A DNA stretch of 64,000 nt from an uncultured Draconibacterium sp. (lineage in GTDB: Bacteria > Bacteroidota > Bacteroidia > Bacteroidales > Prolixibacteraceae), in the NCBI RefSeq assembly GCF_963677565.1, contig NZ_OY781981.1, positions 1,240,001 through 1,304,000 on the forward strand, written 5' to 3'. Below are positions 27,208 through 35,587 of this stretch, in pieces. Made by a program: the position numbers and the translations under genes. The notes beneath the pieces were generated by a model. The model was not told where the DNA came from. It worked only from the letters and a program-made list of their open reading frames with translations, and ran no database searches. How positions within the stretch are numbered: the first letter of the stretch is position 1; every line of letters begins with the position of its first letter.

Positions 27208-28568
27208 AGCCCGTATTTTTTGATTTTATTGTACAGCGTTTGACGTGTAATTCCAAGTTTTTCGGCAGCCAGGCTCATATTGCCTGCATTTTTATCGATG
27301 GCAGAAATGATCATGCGTTTTTCCATTTCTTCAATGGTTAGCAATTCATCTTCAAACTTCGATGCAAATACCTGTTTAAAGAAAAAGTCTTCCGGTTTTA
27401 ACACCAAAGAATCACTCAAAATCACAGCTTTCTCAATGGTGTGTTGTAATTCGCGAATATTACCGGGCCAGTTGTATTTCAGTAGTTTTTCCTGGGCAGG
27501 CTGGTTAATTTTTAATCCGTGTTTTTCGTATTTAGCTGCAAATTTTTTCAGAAAGAAATCGGCCAGAACAATAATGTCGTCGCCTCTTTCGCGCAGTGGC
27601 GGAACTTCTATTTGAATGGTGTTGATACGATACAGCAAATCTTCTCGGAACAAACCATCGGCTACCATATTTTCCAGTTTTTTGTTGGTAGCACAAACCA
27701 GTCGGATATCAACCGGAATGGGTTTATCAGATCCCAGCCGCATAAACTCACGGTTTTGAATAGCTGCTAGTAACTTAGCCTGCAAGTGAAACGAAAGGTT
27801 TCCGATCTCGTCGAGAAACAGTGTTCCCTTATGTGCCGTTTCAAATTTGCCGGCGCGGTTTTCACGGGCATCAGTAAAAGCACCTTTTACATGGCCAAAC
27901 AGTTCGCTCTCAAAAAGGGTTTCGCTAATGGCACCCATATCAACACTCACCATCACTTCATTTCGGCGCTGCGAGAGACGGTGGATTTCGCGGGCGATCA
28001 GTTCTTTTCCGGTACCGTTTTCGCCGGTAATCAGAATATTAGCGTTGGTTTTTGCCACTTTTCGCACCATATTCATCACCTGTGTAAGTTGTGGCGATGA
28101 GCCAATAATAAATTTCTGATCGCGGTTGAGTTCCTGTTTTAGTCCAGCTTCTTTTTGCCTGAGTTTTCCAACTTCTGTTTTCGAGAAATTAAGCTGAACG
28201 GCAGCTTTTATCGTAGCCAGCAGTTTACTGTTGTCCCAGGGTTTGGGTACGAAATCAGTAGCTCCCTGCTTCAGTGCTTTTACGGCCAGTTCCACTTCGC
28301 TGTAGGCAGTAATCAACACCACCGAGATATCGGGATAGCTCTTTTTTATCTGTTCGAGCCAGTATAAACCTTCGTTTCCGGTGTTTATTCCGGCCTGAAA
28401 GTTCATGTCGAGAATAACAACATTGTAGTTTTCGGTGCGAAGTTCATTGGGAATAAGGTTCGGATTGGTAATTCCTTTCACAACATCGAATTCCTGCCCC
28501 AGCAAAATTTCAAGGGTGCTGATGATGCTTTTGTTGTCGTCGACTATTAAGATGTTTCCTTTTGGCAT
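27204..28568 (-). CDS. NtrC-family sigma-54-dependent response regulator
   Basis: This 454-residue regulator has a receiver domain (1-120) with phospho-acceptor Asp54 in VVILDMNF and Lys109 in FVPKPW. A central AAA+ domain (~150-385) carries Walker A GENGTGKE, the sigma-54 contact loop written GAFTDA (a common variant of GAFTGA) and GTLFLDEIGNL as Walker B. The C-terminal Fis-type helix-turn-helix includes NMSLAAEKLGITRQTLYNKI. It should activate sigma-54 promoters when phosphorylated by the kinase encoded by the following overlapping gene. The obvious target is the divergent efflux/permease cluster, which has a -24/-12-like promoter and upstream inverted repeats. The 227-bp 5' flank is filled with REP-like hairpins, and its own promoter is not evident. 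Confidence 0.93.
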   Translation of the reverse strand: MPKGNILIVDDNKSIISTLEILLGQEFDVVKGITNPNLIPNELRTENYNVVILDMNFQAGINTGNEGLYWLEQIKKSYPDISVVLITAYSEVELAVKALKQGATDFVPKPWDNSKLLATIKAAVQLNFSKTEVGKLRQKEAGLKQELNRDQKFIIGSSPQLTQVMNMVRKVAKTNANILITGENGTGKELIAREIHRLSQRRNEVMVSVDMGAISETLFESELFGHVKGAFTDARENRAGKFETAHKGTLFLDEIGNLSFHLQAKLLAAIQNREFMRLGSDKPIPVDIRLVCATNKKLENMVADGLFREDLLYRINTIQIEVPPLRERGDDIIVLADFFLKKFAAKYEKHGLKINQPAQEKLLKYNWPGNIRELQHTIEKAVILSDSLVLKPEDFFFKQVFASKFEDELLTIEEMEKRMIISAIDKNAGNMSLAAEKLGITRQTLYNKIKKYGL

Positions 28569-28583
28569 GGTGAATTTTAAGTT

Positions 28584-28666
28584 GCCCTTTCAGGGCGCGG
28601 TTTTCATTTTCATTTTTTTGTTCCCAACGCGTTGCATTGGGCTGAATTTAGTTGCCACTTCGTGGC
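28584..28666. repeat. REP-like composite repeat, copy A
   Basis: Two hairpins, GCCCT-TTC-AGGGC (28584-28596) and GCCAC-TTC-GTGGC (28654-28666), flank a linker containing CCCAACGCGTTGCATTGGGCTGAA. The same order and orientation recur on the other side of the transposase pseudogene (29269-29348). The pairing of a REP-associated tyrosine transposase with flanking short palindromes is characteristic of RAYT/REP systems. Confidence 0.7.
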
Positions 28667-28689
28667 GTTGGACGTTCCAATTCTTTTTT

Positions 28690-28778
28690 CGGGCTGAAAG
28701 CCCGGTTTATTTTAGCCCGGGGCATCGTCCCGGGTGGTAGTGGTAGTTCAGATAGCTAATCTGGCGGGCTGTAAGCCC
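28690..28778. repeat. Three further GC-rich REP-like hairpins
   Basis: CGGGCT-GAA-AGCCCG (28690-28704), CCCGGG-N7-CCCGGG (28716-28734) and GGGCT-GTA-AGCCC (28766-28778) lie between repeat copy A and the end of the transposase pseudogene. They are probably additional REP units or decayed copies. Confidence 0.6.
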
Positions 28779-28795
28779 AGCTTAACATCTTAACA

Positions 28796-29251
28796 TCAAT
28801 CAACCCAAAGGTATTTTTCATCATATTTAATTCCATATTCTTTTAAAAACAATAGATATTCTTCTTTAAAATTCATCTTCCTGTGATGCACTTCTTGTTT
28901 CTCGATATATGTTTTGGTTTTGTTGTGAATAGAAGGACTAACCGAAAATCCTCCATATCCTCCTTGCTACGCGAAATATTTATAATGTTCTCCTTTTGTT
29001 TTGATCCACCTACTGCTGTGACGTTTGATTTCTTCAACCAATTTCGCAAGAGCTATATTTTTCGACATTACACAAAGAACATGAACATGGTCTTCCACTT
29101 CATTTATAATAACTGGAATTGAATCATTGTCTTTTATTATGGCTCCCATGTAGGCATATAGTTCCTGGGAATCTTCTTTCTTGATTTTGGTCTCATTATT
29201 TTTTGTGTGGAAAATAATGTGTGTAAATAATTTTGAAAGAGATTGTGCCAT
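28796..29251 (-). pseudogene. REP-associated tyrosine (Y1/IS200-like) transposase, amber-interrupted
   Basis: The frame opens at 29251 with MAQSLSKLFTHIIFHTKN and carries the HUH motif in EDHVHVLCVMS, then LVEEIKRHSSRWIK. It is stopped after 94 residues by TAG at 28967-28969. The same frame continues immediately with QGGYGGFSVSPS, the Y1 helix KTKTYIEKQEVHH and KEYGIKYDEKYLW, ending at TGA 28796-28798. The full length would be 151 residues, normal for the family, where the stop position is usually Trp (TGG to TAG). The catalytic tyrosine (KTYIEKQ) lies beyond the stop, so the 94-residue product should be inactive unless the amber codon is read through. The gene sits between two composite REP-like repeats. 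RAYTs are often single-copy domesticated genes. Confidence 0.85.
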
Positions 29252-29268
29252 GATAGCATTTTTAAATT

Positions 29269-29348
29269 GCCCTTTCAGGGCGTTGTTTTTGTATACTCCA
29301 TAATCCCAAGGCGCTGCCTCGGACTGAAATAAGCTGCCACTTCGTGGC
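29269..29348. repeat. REP-like composite repeat, copy B
   Basis: This is a second copy of the composite found at 28584-28666: GCCCT-TTC-AGGGC at 29269-29281, a linker with TCCCAAGGCGCTGCCTCGGA, and GCCAC-TTC-GTGGC at 29336-29348. Hairpins are identical and the linker has drifted. It fills much of the 282-bp gap between the transposase and the TolC-like gene. Confidence 0.7.
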
Positions 29349-29399
29349 GCTTTTGTTGTATCCCAAAATTAGACCATGCCCAAATCATTTCCAATCAAC

Positions 29400-29438
29400 T
29401 GTAAAAATATTTTACAATTTTCTGTAAATAATTTTAAC
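29400..29438 (+). promoter_or_regulatory. Tandem inverted repeats, candidate enhancer (UAS) for the NtrC-type regulator
   Basis: TGTAAAA-ATA-TTTTACA (29400-29416) is a perfect 7-bp-arm palindrome. A degenerate second copy, TGTAAA-TAA-TTTTAAC, starts at 29423, with centres about 23 bp apart, roughly two helical turns. They lie about 85-120 bp upstream of the predicted sigma-54 start, the usual enhancer distance. The first 13 bases of the second copy also occur at 29222-29234. Binding is inferred from position and symmetry. Confidence 0.5.
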
Positions 29439-29491
29439 GTTTTAATTGTAGTGCAATTTGTAAGGCTCACTAAATCAGGGCAAAAGGTTTG

Positions 29492-29507
29492 TGGCATTAT
29501 AATGGCA
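29492..29507 (+). promoter_or_regulatory. Sigma-54 (-24/-12) promoter of the efflux/permease cluster
   Basis: TGGCATTATAATGGCA matches the sigma-54 pattern TGGCAy-N5-TTGCA with GG and GC exactly 10 bases apart and one mismatch in the -12 box. Transcription would start near 29518, sixteen bases before the ATG at 29534. An adjacent NtrC-family regulator gene and upstream palindromes support the call. The site excludes an in-frame TTG at 29489 as the translation start. Confidence 0.6.
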
Positions 29508-29533
29508 CGTGGAGTAGAAACAATTTTAACACG

Positions 29534-30892
29534 ATGATAAAGAAACGAATAGTTCTCATTATAATTTTTTATTTGATGATAGGAAATACGGTTCAGGCCC
29601 AGCAAAAATGGAGCCTGAGCCAATGTATTTCTTATGCCATTGAAAACAACATTAATTTAAAGGAATACGAGATTCTTGAAAAAATATCACTGGAAAATGC
29701 GCAGCAAGCTAAACGTAATATGCTGCCGAATATTGATGCTTCAACCAGTGCTGGATTGAGTTTTGGTCGTTCGGTGGATCCGAATACCAATGCCTATATC
29801 GATACTGAGTTTTTTAATAATAGCTACGATTTGAGGTCGTCAATCGCTCTTTTTGATGGCTTTCGTATTCAAAACCAGATAAAATATCAGAAATTCAGAA
29901 AACAGGTCTCGGAATACAATCGGATAAATGCAACCGACGATTTGGCATTTAACGTGATGGTGGCCTTTTTTGATGTGGTTTATTATAAAGGAATGCTCGG
30001 AATTGCCAACGAGCAGGTAGAAGCCTCGAAGCTAAGTTTGAAAACAACAGAAAAGAAAGTGGAAGTTGGTTTAAAAGCCAAAACCGACTTACTGGACATG
30101 CGCGCCAATCTGGAGCGCGAAGAACTCAACAAAATTCAGATTGAGAATACAGTAGAAACAGCCACTTTAAAATTGAAGCAGTTGATGAATCTTGTGTCAG
30201 CTGAAGAAATGGAGTTGGTTGATGAATCGTCGGTGGTAATAAACGAACAAGTGGCTCAACCACGACAGCTTTTCGAGCAGTACACCGGTTGGTCACCTTA
30301 TTATCAGTCGATTGAAGCCAATGTAAAAGCGACCGAAAAAGGCCTTTCTCTGAGTCGCTCGACACTTTATCCATCAATTTATGCTAACGGATCGATAAGT
30401 ACCGGTTTTTACGAAACCAATACCGATGCTGATGGAAATACAGTAGGTTTTGGCGATCAGTGGAAAAACAACAAAAACCAGTATGTGGGAGCCTCGTTAA
30501 GTATCCCAATTTTTAACCGATGGAGCAATCGTTCCGAGGTGAAAAAGGCTAAACTGGAACTGGAACGTGCCCAAAATAGTCTTGACGATGAACGACAAAA
30601 ACTGTTCTTCGAGATGGTAAATAACCTTACTGAACTGGAAGCATTGTACAAAGAACACAGTCAGTATGTAAAGCGCACCGAGGTTGACGAGTTGGCCTTT
30701 CAGGCTGCTGAAAAGAAATTTGACCAGGGATTGATTGACATAAACGATTACTACATAGCTAAAAACCGCCTGGCAAATACTCAGAGTTCGGTTTTACGCT
30801 CGCGAACACAGTGGGAGATAAAAATGAAGGTGTTGCAGTTTTACCGCGGACAGCGCTTTTGGGAAACGGAAGAAAGTTTACAGTCGCAGTAG
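29534..30892 (+). CDS. TolC-like outer-membrane efflux protein
   Basis: This 452-residue protein has a signal peptide (cleavage near TVQAQQ) and the paired OEP repeats of the TolC family. The first starts KWSLSQCISYAIENNINLKEYEI and the second near YQSIEANVKATEKGLSLSRS, with long helices such as YKGMLGIANEQVEASKLSLKTTEKKV. It should form the outer-membrane exit duct of a tripartite system with the membrane-fusion protein and ATPase encoded next. The ATG at 29534 is chosen because it directly precedes the signal peptide and follows the predicted sigma-54 promoter. It is the first gene of the cluster. The 144-bp gap downstream contains a duplicated CAGTAGGCA and a hairpin (GGTCATT with AATGACC). 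Confidence 0.92.
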   Translation: MIKKRIVLIIIFYLMIGNTVQAQQKWSLSQCISYAIENNINLKEYEILEKISLENAQQAKRNMLPNIDASTSAGLSFGRSVDPNTNAYIDTEFFNNSYDLRSSIALFDGFRIQNQIKYQKFRKQVSEYNRINATDDLAFNVMVAFFDVVYYKGMLGIANEQVEASKLSLKTTEKKVEVGLKAKTDLLDMRANLEREELNKIQIENTVETATLKLKQLMNLVSAEEMELVDESSVVINEQVAQPRQLFEQYTGWSPYYQSIEANVKATEKGLSLSRSTLYPSIYANGSISTGFYETNTDADGNTVGFGDQWKNNKNQYVGASLSIPIFNRWSNRSEVKKAKLELERAQNSLDDERQKLFFEMVNNLTELEALYKEHSQYVKRTEVDELAFQAAEKKFDQGLIDINDYYIAKNRLANTQSSVLRSRTQWEIKMKVLQFYRGQRFWETEESLQSQ

Positions 30893-31036
30893 GCAGATTA
30901 CAGTAGGCAAAAAGGGAAAAGTCAATGGACATTGGTCATTAGGAGTAAAACCAAAGACGAATGACCGATGACTAAGCAAGTTTGAAGAAAATATTAGAAC
31001 AGAAATAAAACGAAAAATATTAAAAGTACCATCGAT

Positions 31037-32293
31037 ATGGGAATGGATAAAAAAATTGAAAAGAAGAAAGGCTTAAAAGCCAAACACATTATTTGGATTG
31101 TTGGCGGATTGGCGTTTGCCTTTCTGTTGTATAAAGTGGTATTGGGGAGCAGCGGTTCGGTGTTTCGGGCCGAGAAAGACAAGCTGACCATCAGCTCCGT
31201 AACCGACGGCGAATTTAACGACTACATTACAGTAATTGGCCAGGTGGAGCCGATTACAACCATTTTCCTGGATGTGGAAGAAGGCGGAAAAGTGGAAGAG
31301 ATTTTTATTGAAGAAGGAGAGATGGTAAAAAAAGGTGACGTTATTCTGCGCTTGAAAAACAACGACCTGAACACCACGATTATGAATAGCGAGTCGAATA
31401 TGGCGTACCATTCCAACGAACTTCGGAATACACAAATTGCCATTGAGCAGCAACAAATTGGTAACCAGCGTGCCAAGCTGCAAATCGATCTTCAGGTAAC
31501 ACAGGCCGAGCGGAAGTACAAACAATATAAAGCCTTGTACGAAGACGACCTGATTGCCGGCGAGGATTACCTGCAAGCCAAAGAGGATTATGAGCTGGCA
31601 TTAAAAGAGAAGGAATTAACGTATATGAAGTTTGAACAGGATTCGATATTCCGTGCCAACCAAAAGCAAAATATGGACGAGAGTCTGGATAACATGCGCG
31701 ATAACCTGGCGATGGCCCGCTTGCGATTGGATAACCTGAATGTAAAAGCGCCTGCCGACGGCCAGCTGGGATTGTTAAACGCTGAAATAGGAGAGTCAAT
31801 TGCCCGCGGCCAGCGAATTGGAATGGTCAATATTTTAACCGACTTTAAAATCAACGCGCTTATCGACGAACATTACATTGATCGCGTTCGTCGTGGGTTG
31901 AATTCATCGTTTGATCGTGGAGGTGAGAACTATAACCTTACTGTTAAAAAAGTATATCCTGAGGTGCGCGAAGGACAATTTGAAATTGACATGATCTTCG
32001 AAGAAGCAAAGCCGGATAACATTCGCACAGGACAAACCTATCATACAAAATTGCAGCTGGGACAATCAGAAAAAGCAGTGTTGATTCCAAAAGGTGGTTT
32101 CTTTCAAAGCACCGGCGGTCAGTGGGTTTATGTGCTGAACGATAATGAAACAGAAGCGGAAAAACGCAGCATCCGTATCGGTAAACAAAACCCACAGTAT
32201 TATGAAGTTTTGGAAGGTTTAACTCCGGGTGAAAAAGTGATTACTTCGAGCTATGATTTGTTTGGCGATAACGATCGGATTGTGTTTAAATAA
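31037..32293 (+). CDS. HlyD/MacA-type periplasmic membrane-fusion protein
   Basis: This 418-residue adaptor has one N-terminal transmembrane anchor (~19-37, IIWIVGGLAFAFLLYKVVLG). A split lipoyl/barrel-sandwich domain follows (GQVEPITTIFLDVEEGGKVEEIF, resuming at VKAPADGQLG). Between its halves is a long helical hairpin (~115-235) that reaches for the TolC-like partner. Beta-barrel and membrane-proximal domains complete it (ending GEKVITSSYDLFGDNDRIVFK). It is the only adaptor gene in the cluster, so it must serve some or all of the downstream permeases if they act as efflux pumps. An alternative ATG two codons later is equally possible. Confidence 0.92.
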   Translation: MGMDKKIEKKKGLKAKHIIWIVGGLAFAFLLYKVVLGSSGSVFRAEKDKLTISSVTDGEFNDYITVIGQVEPITTIFLDVEEGGKVEEIFIEEGEMVKKGDVILRLKNNDLNTTIMNSESNMAYHSNELRNTQIAIEQQQIGNQRAKLQIDLQVTQAERKYKQYKALYEDDLIAGEDYLQAKEDYELALKEKELTYMKFEQDSIFRANQKQNMDESLDNMRDNLAMARLRLDNLNVKAPADGQLGLLNAEIGESIARGQRIGMVNILTDFKINALIDEHYIDRVRRGLNSSFDRGGENYNLTVKKVYPEVREGQFEIDMIFEEAKPDNIRTGQTYHTKLQLGQSEKAVLIPKGGFFQSTGGQWVYVLNDNETEAEKRSIRIGKQNPQYYEVLEGLTPGEKVITSSYDLFGDNDRIVFK

Positions 32294-32328
32294 GAAAGCA
32301 ACAAACAGAATAACAAAACAAAAATATC

Positions 32329-33027
32329 ATGATAAAGACAGAAAATCTAACAAAAGTATTCCGCACGGAAGAGGTGGAAACCAGTGCATTGAATGAGGTA
32401 AGCCTACATGTGAAAAAAGGCGAATTTGTAGCCATTATGGGACCTTCGGGCTGTGGTAAATCAACCTTAATGAATATCATCGGATTACTGGATAATCCTA
32501 CAAGCGGTGAATATTACTTTGACGGCGCAGAGGTTGGACAGCTAAAAGAACGCAACCGCACTATGCTGCGTAAGGGAAATATCGGTTTTGTATTTCAGAG
32601 CTTTAACCTGATTGACGAATTGAACGTGTACGAAAATGTTGAACTTCCGCTGATCTACCTCAAACTAAAAGCCCGCGAGCGCAAAGAGATGGTAGAGAAA
32701 GTACTGGAACGTATGAAAATTGCTCATCGTGCCAAACACTTCCCGCAACAACTTTCGGGTGGTCAGCAGCAACGTGTGGCCATTGCCCGTGCAGTAGTTG
32801 CCAATCCGAAGCTGATTCTTGCCGATGAGCCTACCGGTAACCTCGACTCGAAAAACGGTCTGGAAGTAATGAACCTCCTTACTGAACTCAATCGCGAAGG
32901 AACAACCATTGTAATGGTAACTCACTCGTTGCACGACTCGGAATTTGCCCACCGTGTAGTTAACCTGTTCGACGGTATGATCATCACCGAAGAGGTGAAA
33001 AAAGAAATGGGCGAGATCCTGTTGTAA
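32329..33027 (+). CDS. MacB/LolD-type ABC transporter ATPase
   Basis: This 232-residue nucleotide-binding subunit has Walker A GPSGCGKST (38-46), Q-loop Gln91 in FVFQSFNLID, signature LSGGQQQR (143-150), Walker B LILADE (163-168) and switch His200 in MVTHS. It belongs to the MacB/LolD/FtsE-like branch that powers type VII (mechanotransmission) permeases. No second ATPase gene is seen in the remaining 31 kb, although thirteen permease genes follow, so this homodimeric ATPase is the likely shared motor. It starts 35 bases after the adaptor gene. Confidence 0.94.
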   Translation: MIKTENLTKVFRTEEVETSALNEVSLHVKKGEFVAIMGPSGCGKSTLMNIIGLLDNPTSGEYYFDGAEVGQLKERNRTMLRKGNIGFVFQSFNLIDELNVYENVELPLIYLKLKARERKEMVEKVLERMKIAHRAKHFPQQLSGGQQQRVAIARAVVANPKLILADEPTGNLDSKNGLEVMNLLTELNREGTTIVMVTHSLHDSEFAHRVVNLFDGMIITEEVKKEMGEILL

Positions 33028-33111
33028 AAAAAGCAGGGCGCAAAGAGCCATGAGCACGGGGAGGAGTTAACGCTATGCTCTCTGCACTGTGCACCAGACA
33101 AATAGAAAGCC

Positions 33112-35460
33112 ATGAAAAATTTACGATTTATATTCAGAATGTTTAGGCGGAATCCCTTGTTGGTTTTTGTAAATCTGCCGGGATTGGCTATAGGATTAAG
33201 TGCAGTATTACTGTTGTCGGTGTACCTGAAACACGAGTTAAGTTACGATCAGCATTTTCAAACAAAAAACGATGTTTTAAGACTGTACAACGCAGTATCA
33301 GAAGAAGGTAATACGACAAATTACGGCATTTGTTTGCGTAAAGCTTACACCGAAATTCCAACGCGGGTTCCGGAAATACGATCGGCCACTCAGATATACA
33401 GAGGATGGGGAGTTACTGCGGAATACGAGAAGCAAAAATTCGCCAACATGCAACTGTTGTTTGCCGATAAGGATTTCTTCGATGTCTTCGGATTAGAGTT
33501 GATTCAGGGAAACACCAACGATGCTTTGGTGGGGGAAAACAACGTCGTAATTACCCGGTCAACGGCATTAAAAGTATTTAATACCGTGGATTGTGTGGGC
33601 AAGGTTTTGAATGTTTCAGAGGAGCCGGCGACCGTAACGGGTGTAATAAATGATTTGCCCAATAACACGCACTTCAATTTCGATTTGCTGGTATCGATGC
33701 AGACCGTTCATCCCGAAAACTGGGGTGGACTGGAACTGTATACCTATTTCAGAATTGATGAAAATGCCGATTTAGCTGCAGTTGGTGAAAAGATAGCCGC
33801 TGCAAACAACGAGGTTATGAAACCGTGGGGCGAACCATTCAACCTTTCCGTGGAAACAGGAACAGAGTTATTGGCAGACCTGCATTTACATACGGTTGTT
33901 GATTTCGACCTTTCGCCAAAAGCCAATTTAACACATGTGTTTATTATTGCAGGCATTGCCTTTTTAGTGTTGCTTATTGCCATGGTAAACTACATTAATC
34001 TGTATGTTTTACATGGCGAAAAACGCATTGCAGAAATTGCTTCACGAAAATCGTTGGGAGCAACGCAAAGTACATTGTCGCGTTTGTTTTTTACCGAAAC
34101 ATCTGTGATTAGCCTGTTATCGTTTGTGTTGGCCTTAGGACTAACAGCGCTTGTTCAGCCCGCATTTGCCCGCTTAATGAAAAGCCAAATCGAGCTGTCG
34201 GACATGTTTTCCTTGTCAGGCATTTTATTGGTTTTGGCAATTCTAACAGTTTTAATCCTTGTTTCGGGGGCTTATCCAAGCTATTATTTGTCGAAATTAA
34301 ACCTTGTAAATGCGCTTAAAGGAAAGTCTACAAAAGTAAAACGTAAAAGCACTTTATCGCGCATTGCCGTAATCTCGCAGTTTTCCATATCTGTTTTTCT
34401 CATTAGTGCGCTGGTAATTGTTTTTGCCCAGGTGAATTATTTAAAAGAAGTGCCACTTGGTTTTAATCCTGAGAATGTAATCGGCATCACCAACCTGAAT
34501 AACGAGGTGCGAAGAAGCGCGTCATCAATCGCCGATGATTTGAAGCAATTGGCTTTTGTAGAAGATGCTGCTTCTTCCGATCATGGGATGGGTCAAGGTT
34601 CAAGCGGACAAGGAATAAAAACATATGGCGCGCCCGGAAATTTTAAAAGCATTAATGAATACCGTGTTCTTCCAGGATTTGCAAAAACCATGCAGTTGGA
34701 ATTGGTAGACGGGCGTTATTTTAATAATTCGGAAGCAGATAAAAATGCAGTAATTCTGAATGAAGCTGCCGCAAAAATGCTGGGCTCCGATGTAAAAGTT
34801 GGAAGCCTGTTGGATATGTTTGATGAGCCTTTAACCGTAATTGCCATTGCAAAGAATTTTTACTACATCGATCATCCCGGAGCACCCATTGCACCGCTGG
34901 TTATTACCAACTACCGCAATAACGTAAATAACATGTATGTGCGCATAAAAGAAGGAACTACCTCGGCACAACTTGCTCAGATTGATGAGGTAATTAAAAG
35001 CTACTCGCCGGAACTTATCATCAGTAAATTTCAGTTAACCGATGTTTACGCCAATAAGTACACGAACGAAGAGCGTATGATAAAACTGGTTACAACCGGT
35101 GCCGGACTCGCTATTATCATCAGTTTTATTGGTTTAATGGCACTTTCGGTACTAAATGTAAACCGACGAAGAAAAGAAATCGGAATACGTAAAGTAATTG
35201 GCAGCACCGAAACACAGGTTGTTCGAGAGTTGCTTAAAGAAACTTTTATGCTGGTTCTTATCGCTATTGCGATAGCTTTTGTGGGCAGCTATTTTACCAT
35301 GAGTCAGTGGTTGCAACATTTTATAAACCGCGTTTCCATCAGTCCTTTGTATTTTTTGCTTAGTGCTGCTTTTGCACTGTTTATTGCTTTTATGGCAGTA
35401 GGCTGGCAAAGCTGGCGGGCGGCTACCCGGAATCCTGTTGAGGCGCTGAGATACGAGTGA
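33112..35460 (+). CDS. MacB/FtsX-type ABC permease, array copy 1 (divergent C-terminal block)
   Basis: This 782-residue fused-dimer permease has TM1 at ~20-40, a first periplasmic domain (~45-280), TM2-4, TM5 at ~420-445, a second periplasmic domain (~450-665) and TM6-8. The first coupling segment is the weakly conserved AEIASRKSLGATQ (~307) and the second is KEIGIRKVIGSTE (688). Its last 95 residues share the length of the other copies but not their sequence until the final 18 or so (QSWRAATRNPVEALRYE). TM7-8 lack the WLENFAYKT...LSWW motif found in copies 2-12. It directly follows the ATPase gene and may be the founding or cognate permease. The 127-bp gap after it is the longest inside the permease array. 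Confidence 0.9.
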   Translation: MKNLRFIFRMFRRNPLLVFVNLPGLAIGLSAVLLLSVYLKHELSYDQHFQTKNDVLRLYNAVSEEGNTTNYGICLRKAYTEIPTRVPEIRSATQIYRGWGVTAEYEKQKFANMQLLFADKDFFDVFGLELIQGNTNDALVGENNVVITRSTALKVFNTVDCVGKVLNVSEEPATVTGVINDLPNNTHFNFDLLVSMQTVHPENWGGLELYTYFRIDENADLAAVGEKIAAANNEVMKPWGEPFNLSVETGTELLADLHLHTVVDFDLSPKANLTHVFIIAGIAFLVLLIAMVNYINLYVLHGEKRIAEIASRKSLGATQSTLSRLFFTETSVISLLSFVLALGLTALVQPAFARLMKSQIELSDMFSLSGILLVLAILTVLILVSGAYPSYYLSKLNLVNALKGKSTKVKRKSTLSRIAVISQFSISVFLISALVIVFAQVNYLKEVPLGFNPENVIGITNLNNEVRRSASSIADDLKQLAFVEDAASSDHGMGQGSSGQGIKTYGAPGNFKSINEYRVLPGFAKTMQLELVDGRYFNNSEADKNAVILNEAAAKMLGSDVKVGSLLDMFDEPLTVIAIAKNFYYIDHPGAPIAPLVITNYRNNVNNMYVRIKEGTTSAQLAQIDEVIKSYSPELIISKFQLTDVYANKYTNEERMIKLVTTGAGLAIIISFIGLMALSVLNVNRRRKEIGIRKVIGSTETQVVRELLKETFMLVLIAIAIAFVGSYFTMSQWLQHFINRVSISPLYFLLSAAFALFIAFMAVGWQSWRAATRNPVEALRYE

Positions 35461-35587
35461 GTAGATCTGCGATAACAAAACTTGTTCTATACCGACATCC
35501 GGGATTTTATTTGGAAGGAGGAATTATGGCATGAACAGGTATTCCAATAGTCGAAGGACTGAAAACTAAAATTGAAAAAACATAAAC

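Noticed and set aside
28806..28813. A minus-strand TACCTTTG that matches the -7 box and could drive the regulator gene.
   Set aside because: It falls inside the last codons of the transposase reading frame, has no -33 box, and lies over 230 bp from the regulator start. Chance match is likely.
28584..29348. The repeated hairpins as a CRISPR array.
   Set aside because: The units are short palindromes with no regular spacing, no unique spacers of uniform size and no cas genes; a RAYT lies between them.
29489..29533. A TTG start giving the TolC-like protein 15 extra residues.
   Set aside because: It overlaps the sigma-54 promoter and would bury the signal peptide. The ATG at 29534 fits better.
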